From Beaufortia kweichowensis (taxonomy: Eukaryota; Chordata; Actinopteri; Cypriniformes; Gastromyzontidae): a DNA stretch of 64,000 nt. The stretch is from NCBI GenBank assembly GCA_019155185.1, contig CM032801.1, positions 18,587,046 to 18,651,045 on the forward strand. Direction: 5' to 3'. The notes below the pieces were generated by a model. The model was not told the DNA's origin, made no database searches, and was given only the letters and a program-made list of their open reading frames with translations. The position numbers and the translations under genes were made by a program. Position 1 is the first letter of the stretch; each line of letters opens with the position of its first letter. Shown here piece after piece: positions 13,501 through 24,968 of the stretch.

Positions 13501-16500
13501 ACAAAGCGAAGTTTCTGAGCGTTTCTCATCCAGAGATTCTTATTACCACTTATACTGCTTGCAATATATGTTTTCTGACATGGACAGTATTATACTCACT
13601 AATTAAAAAAAAACCCAGCAGGTTTGGATGCAAAATGCATAGTCACATCTCTTTAGCTGTAACATTGCTTAGAAAAAAGTTTTCTTTACAATTACATGAT
13701 TCTGTAAATGTTTCCACAAAGAACTGTAATCCCCTGAACAAAGCGGAGTTTCTGAGCGTTTCTCATTCAGAGCTTCTTATTAGCACTTAAACTGCTTACA
13801 ATACATGTTTTCTAACCACATCAGTACTATACTCACTCATTTCAATAAAAACAGCAAGTTTGGATGCAAAATGCATTCACATGATACATTCTATGAAATC
13901 GCTAGTCAAATCTCATTAGCACTCATTAACACTGCTTGCAATACATGTTTTCTGACATGATCAGTAATATACTCACTAATTAAAAAAAAAAAACAGGAGG
14001 TTTGGATGCAAAATGCATTCACATGATATATTCCATGAAATCGCTAGTCACTTTTCATTAGCACTAAAACTGGTTAGAAAACATGTTTTCTTTCCAATTA
14101 CATGATTCTTTAAATGGTTCCATAAAGAACTGCATCCTGTTACTAAAGAGGAGTTTCTGAGCTTTTCTCATCCAGAGCTGCTTATTTAGCACTGAAACTG
14201 CTTGCAAATATATGTTTTCTGACCAGATCAGTAATATACTCACTAATTTAAAAAAAAACAAGCAGGTTTGGATGCAAAATGCATTCACATGATACATTCC
14301 ATGAAATCGCTAGTAGTGACTAGCAGTAACATTGCTTAGAAAACACGTTTTCTTTACAATTACAGTATTCTTTAAATGATTCCATAAAAAACTGTATCCT
14401 GTTACTAAAGAGGAGTTTCTGAGCGTTTCTCATCCAGAGCTGCTTATTAGTACTGAAACTGCTTACAATACATGTTTTCTAACCAGATCAGTACTATACT
14501 CACTAATTTCGATGAAAGCAGCTGGTTTGGATGCAAAATGCATTCACATGATACATGCCATGAAATCGCTAGTCACTTCTCATTAGCAGTAACATTGCTT
14601 AGAAATCATGTTTTCTTTACAATTACATGATTCTGTAAATGTTTCCACAAAGAACTGTATCCTGTGAACGAAGCGGAGTTTCTGAGCGTTTCTCATCCAG
14701 AGCTTCTTATTAGCACTAAACTGCTTGCAATACATGTTTTCTGACATGATCAGTAATATACTCACTAATATACTCACTAATACTATATACTCACTAATTT
14801 ACTACTTACTAATAAAAACCCAGCATGTTTGGATGCAAAATGTATTTAACATGATACATTCCATGAAATCGCGAGTCACTTCTCAGGATGCCTAAAACTG
14901 CCTAGAAAACATGTTTTCCTTACAATTACAAGATTCTGTGAATGTTTCCATAAAACACTGTATCCTGTAACTAAAGCAGAGTTTCTGAGCGTTTCTCTTC
15001 TGTTTTCTGACTAGATCAGTAATATACCCACTAATTTCATCAAAAAACAGCATGTTTGGATGCAAAATGCATTCAATGAAAACGGCAGGTTTGGATTCAA
15101 AATGCATTTACATGATACATTCCATTAAATGTATTATACATTCCACGAAATCGCTAGTCACTTCTCATTAGCACTAAAACTGCCTACAAAACATGTTTTC
15201 TTTACAATTACATGATTCTGTAAATGATTAATAAAGAATTTTATCCTGTTACTAAAGCGGAGTTTCTGAGCGTTTCTCATCCAGAGCTGCTTATTAGAAC
15301 TTAAACTGCTTAAAATACATATTTTCTAACCAGATCAGTAATATACTCACTAATTTCAATAAAAACAGAAGGTTTGGATGCAAGATGCATTCACATGATA
15401 AATTCCATGAAATCGCTAGTCATTTCTCATGAGCAGTAACATTGTTTTCTTTACAATTACATGATTCTGTAAATGTTTCCATAAAGAACATGAACAGAAA
15501 TCCTGTTTCTGAGCGTTTCTGATCCAGAGCTTCTTATTAGCACTGAAACTGCTTGCAATATATGTTTTCTGACATGATCAGTAATATACTCACTAATTAA
15601 AAAAAAAAACATCAGGTATGGATGCAAAATGCATTCACATGATACATTCCATTAAATCGCTTGTCACTACTTATTATTGCTAAAACTGATTAGAAAACAT
15701 GTTTTCTTTACAATTACATGATTCTGTTAATGCTCCCACAAAGAATTGTATCCTGTGAACAAAGCGGAGTTTCTGAGCATTTCTCTTCCAGAGCACTGAA
15801 ACTGCTTGCATGTTTTCTAACATGATCAGTAATATTCTCACTAATTTCAATAAAAACAGCAGGTTTGGATGCAGAATACATTCACATGATACATTCCATT
15901 AAATCGCTAGTCACTACTCAACAGCACTAATACTGCTTAGAAAACATGTTTTCTTTAAAATTACATGATTCTGTAAATGTTTCCACAAAGAAGTGTATGC
16001 CGTGATCAAAGGGGTGTTTCTGAGCGTTTCTCATCCAGAGCTGCTTATTAGCACTTAAACTGCTTACAATACATGTTTTCTGAACAGATCAGTAATATAC
16101 TCACTAATTTCAAAAAAACAGCAGGTTTGGATGCAAAATGCATACACATAATACATTCCATTAAATGTATTATCACTTCTCATTAGCACTAAAACTGCCT
16201 AGAAAACATGTTTTCTTTACATTTACATGATTCTGTAAATGTTTCCATAAAGAACAGAATCCTGTTATTAAAGCGGAGTTTCTGAGCGTTTCTCATCCAG
16301 AGCTGCTTATTAGCACTGAAACTGCTTGTAATAATGTTTTCTGACATGATCAGTAATATACTCACTAATTTAAAAAATACCCAGCAGGTTTGGATGCAAA
16401 ATACATTAACATGATACATTCTATGAAATCGCTAATCACTTCTCTTTAGCAGTAACATTGCTTAGAAAAAAGTTTTCTTTACAATTACATGATTCTGTAA

Positions 16501-19500
16501 ATGTTTCCACAAAGAACTGTAATCCCCTGAACAAAGCGGAGTTTCTGAGCGTTTCTCATTCAGAGCTTCTTATTTAGCACTGAAACTGCTTGCAAATATA
16601 TGTTTTCTGACCAGATCAGTAATATACTCACTAATTTCGATGAAAGCAGCAGGTTTGGATGCAAAATGCATTCACATGATACATGCCATGAAATCGCTAG
16701 TCACTTCTCATTAGCAGTAACATTGCTTAGAAAACACGTTTTCTTTACTATTACATGATTCTTTAAATGATTCCATAAAAAACTGTATCCTGTTTCTAAA
16801 GAGGAGTTTCTGAGCATTTCTCATCCAGAGCTTCTTATTAGCACTTAACCTGCTAACAATACGTTTTCTGATCAGATCAGTAATATACTTAATAATTTCA
16901 ATGCAAAATGCATTAACATGATATATTCCATGAAATCGCTAGTCACTTCTCATTAGCACTAAAACTGCCTAGAAAACATGTTTTCTTAACAATTACATGA
17001 TTGTGTAAATATTTCCATTACGTTTCTCATACAGAGATGCTTATTAGCACTGAAACTGCTTGCAATACATGTTTTCTGACATGATCAGTAATATACTCAC
17101 TAATTTCAATAAAAACAGCAAGTTTGGATGCAAAATGCATTCACATGATACATTCCATGAAATCGCTAGTCATTTCTCATTAGCAGTTATACTGGTTGCA
17201 GTAAATGTTTCCACAAAGAACTGTATCCCGTGATCAAAGCGGAGTTTCTTAGCATTTCACATCCAGAGCTTCTTTTTTACCACTTAAACTGCTTACAATA
17301 CATGTTTTCTGACATGATCAGTAATATACTCACTAATTAAAAAAAAAAACAGCAGGTTTGGATGCAAAATGCATAGTCACTTCTCTTTAGCAGTAACATT
17401 GCCTAGAAAATATGTTTTCTTATCAATTACATGTTTCCACAAAGAACTGTATCCTGTGAACGAAGCGGAGTTCCTGAGCGTTTCTCATCCAGAGCTTCTT
17501 ATTTAGTACTGAAACTGCTTGCAATATATGTTTTCTGACATGATCATTAATATACTCACTAATATAAAAAAACAGCGGCTTTGGATGCAAAATGAATTAA
17601 CATGATACATACTATGAAATCGCTAGTCACTTGTCATTAGCAGTAACATTGCTTAGAAAACATGTTTTCTTGTCAATTACATGATTCTTTAAATGTTTCC
17701 AAAAGAACTGTATCCTGTTACTAAAGGGAGTTTCTGAGCATTTCTCATCCAGATCTACTTACTGAAACTGCTTACAATACGTTTTCTGATCAGATATACA
17801 TAATATACATAATAATTTCAATGCAAAATGCATTAACATGATATATTCCATGAAATCGCTAGTCACTTCTCATTAGCACTAAAACTGCCTAGAAAACATG
17901 TTTTCTTTACAATTACATGATTGTGTAAATATTTCCATAAAACACTGTATCCTGTTACTAAGGCGGAGATTCTGAGCGTTTCTCATCAAGAGCTGCTTAT
18001 TAGCACTGAAACTGCTTGCAATACATGTTTTCTGACATGATCAGTAATATACTCACTAATTTCAATAAAAACAGCAAGTTTGGATGCAAAATGCATTCAC
18101 ATGATACATTCCATGAAATCGCTAGTCACTTCTCATTAGCAGTTATACTGGTTGCAGTAAATGTTTACACAAAGAACTGTATCCCGTGATCAAAGCGGAG
18201 TTTCTGAGCGTTTCTCATCCAGAGCTGCTTATTAGCACTGAAACTGCTTGCAATACATGTTTTCTGACCAGATCAGTAATATACTCACTAATTTCAATAA
18301 AAACAGCAAGTTTGGATGCAAAATGCATTAACATGATGCATACTATGAAATCGCTAGTTACTTCTCATTAGCACTAAATCTGCCTAGAAAACATGTTTTC
18401 TTTACAATTACATGATTCTGTAAATGTATCCACAAAGAACTGGATCCTGTAAACGAAACTGAGTTTCTGAGCGTTTCTCAACCAGAGCTTCTTATTAGCA
18501 CTTATACTGCTTGCAATACATGTTTTCTGACATGAATATACTCACTAATTTAAAAAAACCCATCAGGTTTGGATGCAAAATGCATAGTCACTTCTCATTA
18601 GCACTAAAACAGCTTAGAAAACATGTTTTCTTTACAATTACATGATTCTGTAATTGATTCCACAAAGAACTGGAATCCCGTGAACAAAGCGGAGTTTCTG
18701 AGCGTTTCTCATCCAGAGATTCTTATTACCACTTATACTGCTTGCAATATATGTTTTCTGACATGGACAGTATTATACTCACTAATTAAAAAAAAACCCA
18801 GCAGGTTTGGATGCAAAATGCATAGTCACTTCTCTTTAGCTGTAACATTGCTTAGAAAAAAGTTTTCTTTACAATTACATGATTCTGTAAATGTCTCCAC
18901 AAAGAACTGTAATCCCCTGAACAAAGCGGAGTTTCTGAGCGTTTCTCATTCAGAGCTACTTATTAGCACTTAAACTGCTTGCAGTAAATGTTTTCTGACA
19001 TGATCAGTAATATACTCACTAATTTTAATAAAAAGAGCATGTTTGCATGCAAAATGTATACGCATGATACATTCCATGAAATCGCTAGTCAATTCTCATT
19101 AGCACTAAAACTGCATAGAAAACATGATTTCTTTACAATTACATGATTCTGTAAATGATTCCATAAAGAACTGTATCCTGTGAATGAAGCAGAGTTTCTG
19201 AGCGTTTCTCATCCTGAGCTTCTTATTTAGCACTGAAAATGCTTGCAATATATGTTTTCTAACCAGATCAGTAATATACTCACTAATTTCAATAAAAACA
19301 GCAGGTTTGGATGCAAAATGCATTCACATGATTCATTCCATTAAATCGCTTGTCACTTCTCATTAGCACTAAAACCGCCTAGAAAACATGTTTTCTTTAC
19401 AATTACATAATTCTGTAAATGATTCCACAAGGTACTGTATCCGGTTATCAAAGGAGTTCTGAGCGTTTCTCATCGAGAGCTGCTTATTAGCACTGAAACT

Positions 19501-20599
19501 GCTTGCAATATATGTTTTCTGACCAGATCAGTAATATACTCACTAATTTAAAAAAAAACCGAGCAGGTTTTGATGCAAAATTCATTCACATGAAACATTC
19601 CATTTAATCGATGGTCACTTCTCATTAGCAGTAAAACTGGTTACAGTAAATGTTTCCACAAAGAACTGTATCCCGTGATCAAAGCTGAGTTTCTGTGCGT
19701 TTCTCATCCAGAGCTTCTTATTTAGCAGTTAAACTGCTTACAATACATGTTTTCTAACCAGATCAGTACTATACTCACTAATTTCAATAAAAACAGCAGG
19801 TTTGGACGCAAAATGTTTCCAGTCACTTCTCATTTCTAGTTTCTAGCTTCTCGTTTCTAGTCATTTCTCATTAGCACTATATCTTCCTAGAAAACATGTT
19901 TTCTTTACAATTACATGATTCTGTAAATGATTCCATAAAGAACTGTATCCTGTTACTAAAGCGGAGTTTCTGAGCGTTTCTCATCCAGAGCTGCTTATTA
20001 GCACTAAAACTGCTTGCAATACATGTTTTCTGACATGATCAGTAATCTACTCACTAATTTAAAAAAAACAGCAGGTTTGGATTCAAAATGCATTTACATG
20101 ATACATTCCATAAAATCGCTAGTCACTTCTCATTACCACTAAAACTGCTTAGAAAAAATCTTTTCTTTACAATTACATGACGTTTCCACAAAGAACTGTG
20201 TCCCGTGAACAAAGCGGAGTTTCTGAGCGTTTCTCTTCCAGAGCTGCTTATTAGCACTGAAACTGCTTGCAATGCATGTTTTCAGAATCAGAAAGAACTT
20301 TATTGCCAGGAATATTTACACATACGAGGAATTTGTTATAGCGACAGAAGCTCCAGAGTGTTACAGAAAAACAGCGAGACACAGATGATAAAAAGAATAA
20401 AGCTATGCTATACAATATACAATATAGACAATACAACTGTACAATATAGACAATACAACGTACAGTATATAGAAAATAGTGCAAAACTAGTAGGCATAAC
20501 AGTATATAAAAAGACAGTTGAATGCGCATTTATGATATGTGCAAATTGAAATATAAATAAGTAGTATTTTAAGTAGGTAATGTGTTAAAGTGTTGTGTG

Positions 20600-20785
20600 T
20601 TCCATGTTTGTTAGATGTTCATTAGATGGATTGCCTGAGGGAAGAAACTGTTCCTGTGTCTGATTGTTTTGGTTCACCTCTGTGCACACTCTGTGCTCTG
20701 TAGTGTCGACCAGACGGTAACAGTTCAAAGAGGGAGTGTGCTGGATGTGAGGGGTCCAGAGTGATTTTCTTTGCCCTTTTGCTCA
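20600..20785 (-). pseudogene. LINE ORF2 extreme C-terminus
   Basis: The minus strand reads KRAKKITLDPSHPAHSLFEL followed by LPSGRHYRAQS. This is the typical C-terminal end of the same LINE ORF2. It adjoins the LTR at 20,786 and continues the frame that stops at 21,396, once the 4-base duplication is removed. The segment 20,284-20,600 is the LINE 3' untranslated region; it contains A-rich and TATA-like repeats (ctatacaatatacaatatagac). Confidence 0.85.
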
Positions 20786-21395
20786 TGTGGGATATGAGTT
20801 TTACTGTGTGATTTTTCTTATTAATCAAACTGTGATTTATCATTTAGAAGTTAATTTCCTTTTTATACATTATTAATGAGTGATTAAAACTATGAGCTGT
20901 GTGCCATTATAAATGTGCTTGCTAAGTGGAAAAGTACTGAGAGGCAGAATGGGAAAGTGTGAGAAGTGTACAGACACAGAGCCTCAAGGTCAAACAAAAC
21001 TTCTGTTTTATCTCTATGTGATAAAGAATGTGTGAGGATGGGGAACAACGGCCAGTGGAAAATTACTGTAACAGTGGAAAGGTGTTTGTGCAAGACATGT
21101 TATTTTTCAGGAGATGGAGTCAGAAGAGACGAGAGTCATGAGCTGATTGGATGAAACCCAAGAGCCATACCCAATAACGGAGGAGGAGTCAAGATCACGA
21201 GGACAAGAATACAAACTGTATAAATATGTATGTGACTCTGTTCCTGGGTTGTTGTTGGTTGGATTTATCACATTATAGCCAGACAACCCAGTACTGTTAT
21301 CCTTTCATATCTGATGAATAAATTTCAATATATTTTAACTATTCGTCTCCAGTGAGATTTTGAACATGCAGGACTAAAAGAATTAAAGTCCAACA
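20786..21395 (+). mobile_element. Solo LTR (610 bp) inside the LINE, TSD ctca
   Basis: The block begins TGTGGG and ends TCCAACA, giving TG...CA ends. It is flanked by the direct repeat ctca (20,782-20,785 and 21,396-21,399). Removing the block and one repeat restores the LINE text gctca-ctctgg. A TATA-like box lies at 21,229-21,236 and AATAAA at 21,317-21,322, in the right order for U3 and R on the plus strand. No internal coding region or primer site remains, so it is a solo LTR left by LTR-LTR recombination. Confidence 0.9.
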
Positions 21396-21850
21396 CTCAC
21401 TCTGGATAAGTACAGTTCCGGGGGAGTGGGGAGGGTTGTAGCAGTCCGGACTACCCTCTGTAGTCTTTTGAAGTCAGATTTGGTAGCTGAGCTGAACCAG
21501 ACAGATATAGAAGTGCAGAAGATGGATTCAATGATGGCGGTGTAGAACTGTTTCAGCAGATCCTATGGCAGGTTAAACTTCCTCAGCTGGCGAAGGAAGT
21601 ACAACCTCTGCTGGGCCTTTTTCACAATGGAGTCTATGTGAATGTCCCACTTCAGGTCCTGGGAGATTGTGGTGCCCAGGAACCTGAATGACTCCACTGC
21701 AGTCACAGTGCTGTTCAGGATGGTGAGTGGGAGGAGAGCAGGGGGGTTTCTCTTGAAGTCCACGATCATCTCCACTGTCTTGAGCATGTTGAGCTTGAGG
21801 TTGTTAAGACTGCACCAGACAGCCAGCTGTTCAACCTCCAGTCTATCTTT
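21396..21850 (-). pseudogene. LINE reverse transcriptase C-terminal fragment
   Basis: Minus-strand translation contains LKTVEMIVDFKRNPP, VTAVESFRFLGTTISQDLKW and KKAQQRLYFLRQLRKF. These are the post-catalytic thumb/connection segments of teleost Jockey-superfamily LINE ORF2. At 21,396-21,560 the frame continues with FYTAIIES- and SATKSD-like residues. The reading frame is then cut by the LTR ending at 21,395. The next part of the protein resumes at 20,785, so the LTR split a once continuous ORF. Confidence 0.85.
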
Positions 21851-22186
21851 GTCAGTCTATCCTCCAGAAAAAATCTATCTTTGCAGACTTAGCAGAAGAG
21901 CAGGAGATAAGCATGACCAAATATGGGAGAAGGTGCCCACTGGTCTGGGCCACTAACCTTGGAGAGATGCTGTAGCTGTCCACAATCGTCAAAGAAGAAG
22001 ACCATAAATATTGGGTTTTGAGTGAGAAACGGGGTTCTTCTGTCGATTGAACCCAGAGCTCTGCATATCTTCTTCAAATGTAAAACCTAGCTAGAGATGA
22101 TTGTTTAATAAATAATTGAAAGACATAACCTGAGTCTTCCTTCTTGAATAAACGAACACTTGAGGAATTAAATGCCAAGCCCAACA
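21850..22186 (+). mobile_element. LTR fragment, plus strand, inserted in the LINE
   Basis: The block ends AGCCCAACA at 22,186, preceded by GAATAAACGAACACTTGAGG. It closely matches the end of the LTR at 23,186 and, on the other strand, the retroviral LTR at 31,681. It shares a segment with 22,855-22,960 (tttgcagac-tagcag and the 'caaagaagaagac' run). LINE sequence resumes right after 22,186. The left boundary is uncertain and I saw no clean target duplication, so the LTR may be 5'-truncated. Confidence 0.7.
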
Positions 22187-22459
22187 GAAGATGGTGTTGA
22201 AAGCAGAGCTGAAGTCCACATATCCCCATATATCAAGTCCCATATTGACTGCATCATTCACAGACCTGTTTGCTCTGTAGGCAAACTGCAGGGGGTCCAG
22301 TAAGGGTCCAGTAAGGGTCCAGTGATGTCCTTCAGATAAGCCAAAACCAGTCTTTCAAATGTTTCAATGATCACAGACGTTAAGGGCCACAGGTCAAGTC
22401 ATAAAGTCCATTAATTTTGGGGCTTTTGAAGCATGAGGGGACTTCACACAGCTCTAGTG
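22187..22459 (-). pseudogene. LINE reverse transcriptase fragment, catalytic motif A region
   Basis: Minus-strand translation gives PLQFAYRANRSVNDAV and then VDFSSAFNTIF. This is the conserved block before and including motif A (first catalytic Asp) of Jockey-type LINE reverse transcriptases. Other frames contain stops and the fragment is too short to function. A 12-base unit (gggtccagtaag) is tandemly triplicated near 22,292-22,326, a small local expansion. The 5' part of the ORF, including the endonuclease, is absent because of 5' truncation. Confidence 0.8.
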
Positions 22460-22467
22460 TAGGTCGA

Positions 22468-22489
22468 CTGACATGATCAGTAATATACT
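22468..22489 (+). repeat. Orphan 22-bp satellite fragment
   Basis: CTGACATGATCAGTAATATACT is identical to the satellite segment that should follow the GTTTTC where the array stops at 20,283. It lies just past the LINE 5' end (22,459), after about 8 filler bases. It is the far-side flank of the satellite monomer into which the LINE inserted, and is itself cut by the next LTR. Confidence 0.85.
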
Positions 22490-23186
22490 AAAGGGAAATT
22501 GTATTCATCATATTTTAACTTTCTTTTACAGAGTTCAACATTAATCATTATCTACTCTGATATAGTCTTGTGTCTTTTAATGACCATTATTTACTTTCAT
22601 ATATTTTGGTGTTGATATTAATCATTATAATAACATTAATCAGTAAAACAATATTAATCACTATTTGCTCTTATATATTCATAGGCTTGTATGCTTGTAT
22701 GAAATGCTTGCCAGTGGAAATTTACCAAGGAGAGAGAAGGACCGGAGAGAATAACCATATATGAAATTAGCTATCTTAGGTCAAAATGCCCTAAGCACTC
22801 CAAATATGTCTTTTACCCTTCAGAAAGTGTTGTTTGTGCAGACTAAGCGTTTATCTTTGCAGACCTAGCAGGAAAGCCGGAGATAACCATGACCAAATTC
22901 AACAGGTCGGGGTCGCTGGCCTTGGCAGCTGTCCACGACCATCAAAGAAGAAGACTTTAAATACTGAAAGTTTTAGGGAAAGAGAGGTTACTTGGTCGTA
23001 TTGGTCGATTGGTGAACTCTTAGGATTATATAACTAGGGACAAAATTCTGCCATATTTTCTTCAAGTGTGATATTCTTTAATATATTTTTGATTGTTAAA
23101 ATAAATCCTTTTAAAGATATTTTTTGAGTCTTTCTTCCTGAATAAACGAACACGTGGACTTGAGGAATTAAATGCCAAGTCCAACA
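22490..23186 (+). mobile_element. Plus-strand LTR related to the 31.7-kb retroviral LTR
   Basis: The 3' end AATGCCAAGTCCAACA at 23,186 preceded by AATAAACGAACACGTGGACT matches the LTRs ending at 22,186 and, in reverse complement, at 31,681. The interior shares GGACCGG and CTATCTTAGGTC with the reverse complement of 31,740-31,813. It lies on the opposite strand from the retroviral internal region to its right, and no primer site follows position 23,186, so it is not that provirus's own 3' LTR in its original orientation. The left edge is uncertain (22,490-22,690). Confidence 0.7.
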
Positions 23187-23385
23187 GTACATAACCTGTT
23201 TTGAGAAATCTTAGACAATAACAGTAAATTTACCATACTATGGTCTATACATCATTGGTGTGGTGTCATTCATATTCAACGTTGCGCTTGGGCTAGGGAA
23301 TTGTCTCCCTGTTATAAGTTCAAAAAAGGGATTTTGACCGGTTTTCTACTCGGATCCTATCGACAATAAAGCAATCATTAAGACC

Positions 23386-23478
23386 AATTAATTTTGGTCT
23401 GTGCACAGATTTTAGCCAATTTTGTTTTGATGTGGTGATTCATTCGCTCAACTTTGCCCTTTGACTGTGGGTGATATA
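23386..23478 (-). pseudogene. Integrase core fragment of the ERV
   Basis: The minus strand reads YHPQSKGKVERMNHH followed by IKTKLAKICAQTKINW. This is the end of a retroviral integrase catalytic core, with the third acidic residue (Glu) in the G-x-VER-x-N context. The first two catalytic Asp residues are missing, deleted together with the RNase H-integrase joint near a poly-A run at 23,533-23,550. The downstream frame contains stops. Confidence 0.8.
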
Positions 23479-23539
23479 CTTTATCAAATCAGTGTTTCAA
23501 ACCAAGTGTTTGTTCAACTTTCCTCAGGTGTTCTTTTTT

Positions 23540-23810
23540 TTTTTTTTTTAATTCGATCCATTCTGTCTGTTCATCATGCACTGCCCCAACTTCATAAGAT
23601 GAATCACTGTAAATGTTTACCCATTTGTCTCTACTCCACTTCAAAGCTTCTATTACTGCCTGCACTTCCGCCCTTTGTGCTGATTGCTTTCCCTGTCATG
23701 GTTTTTGTTACTATAATGTCAAACTGGTTTCCTACTTTCCTGACTACAGCATATCCTGCCTGCAAATCACCCTTCTCATCCCTGAAACAACATCCATCAT
23801 TAAAAAATCT
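23540..23810 (-). pseudogene. RNase H domain fragment of the ERV
   Basis: One frame reads FNDGCCFRDEKGDLQAGYAV. After a +1 shift another reads AQRAEVQAVIEALKWSRDK and then YSDSSYEVGAV. This gives the expected Asp (D-G), Glu (AEVQAVIEAL) and Asp (SDSSY) acidic positions of a retroviral RNase H. The shift near 23,690 breaks the ORF. The domain sits between RT and integrase remnants on the same strand, as expected for pol. Confidence 0.85.
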
Positions 23811-24039
23811 TTAGCTTCTCCCCTCCAATCTGGTGGTCATTAGGTCTGGCCTAACTTTTGACTCAGCAATGACTGTAAGTTCACACTCGTGTGGTTCCCC
23901 TTGTGTAATGTAATCAGCCATGTTGATCCCTCATGTGTGAAAGTTAAATTTGGCCACGTCAGAATTTTTAGAATTCTGTCTTATCTTAAGGATGACATGG
24001 AATTGACATGTGCCATTGACGTATGCCATTACAATGTTA

Positions 24040-24480
24040 AAATGGTCAGATGATGCCCCATAAGCAAGTCTGCTGTTTTCTTCTTCTGGAACAACACTCT
24101 GTTAACAGTTATGTCACTCTCTCTGATGACAGTATGAACCCCTGTGGTATCCTCGTGTACACACCCATTACTGTTGGCCCTTGAATGTGAATGAAAATAT
24201 ATCCCTTAAAATGGTGTGCTAATGGTAGGCGGGAAGAATGCATTTGCTAAGTCAATACATGTAAACCATTTGTGTTGTGGTGTCAGGTTGGTCAGAGCTG
24301 TGTAAAGGTTGGGTACAGGCAATGTGTTGATTATGACAATGGCATTAAAACTTTTTTATATCACTGGCCATCACGATATTCACCAGTGTCTTGTTTCTCT
24401 ACAGGCAGAATGTGGTGTTGCATTGGGAATCTCCATTCCCCTCATCAGTTTTGTTTTGTGTGGATACTGAGGTTGCTATA
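24040..24480 (-). pseudogene. Reverse transcriptase fragment of the ERV
   Basis: The minus strand has WFTCIDLANAFF (24,271-24,231), the motif A Asp region of retroviral RT, and YTRIPQGF (24,160-24,136), the motif B region. I could not find a Y-x-DD catalytic box: the sequence after PQGF jumps to connection-like residues, so the palm is deleted. Stops and shifts are frequent. Confidence 0.8.
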
Positions 24481-24968
24481 TTGGCTCATATGTTACAAGG
24501 TCAAAAGTGATCTCTGGACTGGAGGAGCAAAAACCAACATCTGTAGGTCCTAGTGACCACAATGTGTCTGGCAATATGTTAATCATTTGTTCAGCTAACT
24601 CATGATCAGTTTTCTCCCTACCGTGCCATCTAGTTATCCATCTATGTCTTAATGTAACTGTGTTGCTGGTGTGTTTATCAATTTTGTAAGCCTGCTCTTT
24701 CGCTGAATGTTTAACCCCTTCTATCTGTGTGTCCTCCCAATCTGTCATGTCCTGTAACCTCTTTGTCATGTGCCCTAAGTCTTCAGCTTGGTGTCTGTGA
24801 TGTACTGCTACAGTGATTTATGGCCTAGCCTCCCCATTCATCATGTACCATTCTTCCTTTGAGCATGTAATTTCCCATTCTGTCCCCTCTAATTCTTCAT
24901 AAAAACTTTGTTGATACCATTCTGTCTAATTCCTATCATATAATAATGTGACATGTGGGAGATCGTAT
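24476..24968 (-). pseudogene. Pol N-terminal region between protease and RT of the ERV
   Basis: A 97-residue open stretch (24,769-24,476) includes MTKRLQDMTDWEDTQIEGVK and RHRWITRWHGREKTDHELAE. It continues upstream through a few stops to 24,968, where the solo LTR begins. The other side of that LTR (26,490 and beyond) carries the protease, so this stretch links protease to RT. No catalytic motif is expected in this part. Confidence 0.7.

Larger units (their letters stand above)
1..20283. repeat. Tandem satellite array, dimeric monomer of about 260 bp
   Basis: The block starting GTTTGGATGCAAAATGCAT recurs about every 230-300 bases (for example at 281, 2734, 2967, 3203, 3740, 4006, 4265). This continues without any other sequence until 20,283, roughly 75-85 monomers. 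Each monomer also carries the 12-base palindrome AAAACATGTTTT, the string CTGAGCGTTTCTCATCCAGA, and a TGATCAGTAATATACTCACT segment. The array is AT-rich. Copies differ by point changes, homopolymer length and whole-segment deletions. Every ORF of 60-116 residues here repeats from monomer to monomer and stops at the same places, so none is a gene. The length and uniformity fit centromeric or pericentromeric satellite DNA, but that location is inference. I cannot name the family. Confidence 0.97.
20284..22459 (-). mobile_element. 5'-truncated Jockey-superfamily (CR1/Rex1-like) LINE, minus strand, split by two LTRs
   Basis: The plus strand begins with AGAATCAGAAAGAACTTTAT at the satellite junction. 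This is the reverse complement of a LINE 3' end with CAATAAAG followed by a TTCTGATTCT tail, familiar from teleost LINEs. Reverse-transcriptase remnants on the minus strand lie at 22,459-22,187, 21,850-21,396 and 20,785-20,600. The order is consistent with one LINE read right to left, 5'-truncated near 22,459. An LTR at 20,786-21,395 and another at about 21,850-22,186 interrupt it. Both outer flanks are satellite sequence, so the LINE inserted into the satellite array. The family name is from recall and not from a search. Confidence 0.85.

Noticed and set aside
1..20283. CRISPR-like array of repeats and spacers
   Set aside because: The whole unit of about 260 bp is repeated with no unique spacers, and the genome is eukaryotic.
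20251..20549. Overlapping ORFs on both strands of about 92-114 residues at the satellite edge
   Set aside because: They straddle the satellite-LINE 3' UTR junction and are made of TATA/ACAATA repeats; not coding.
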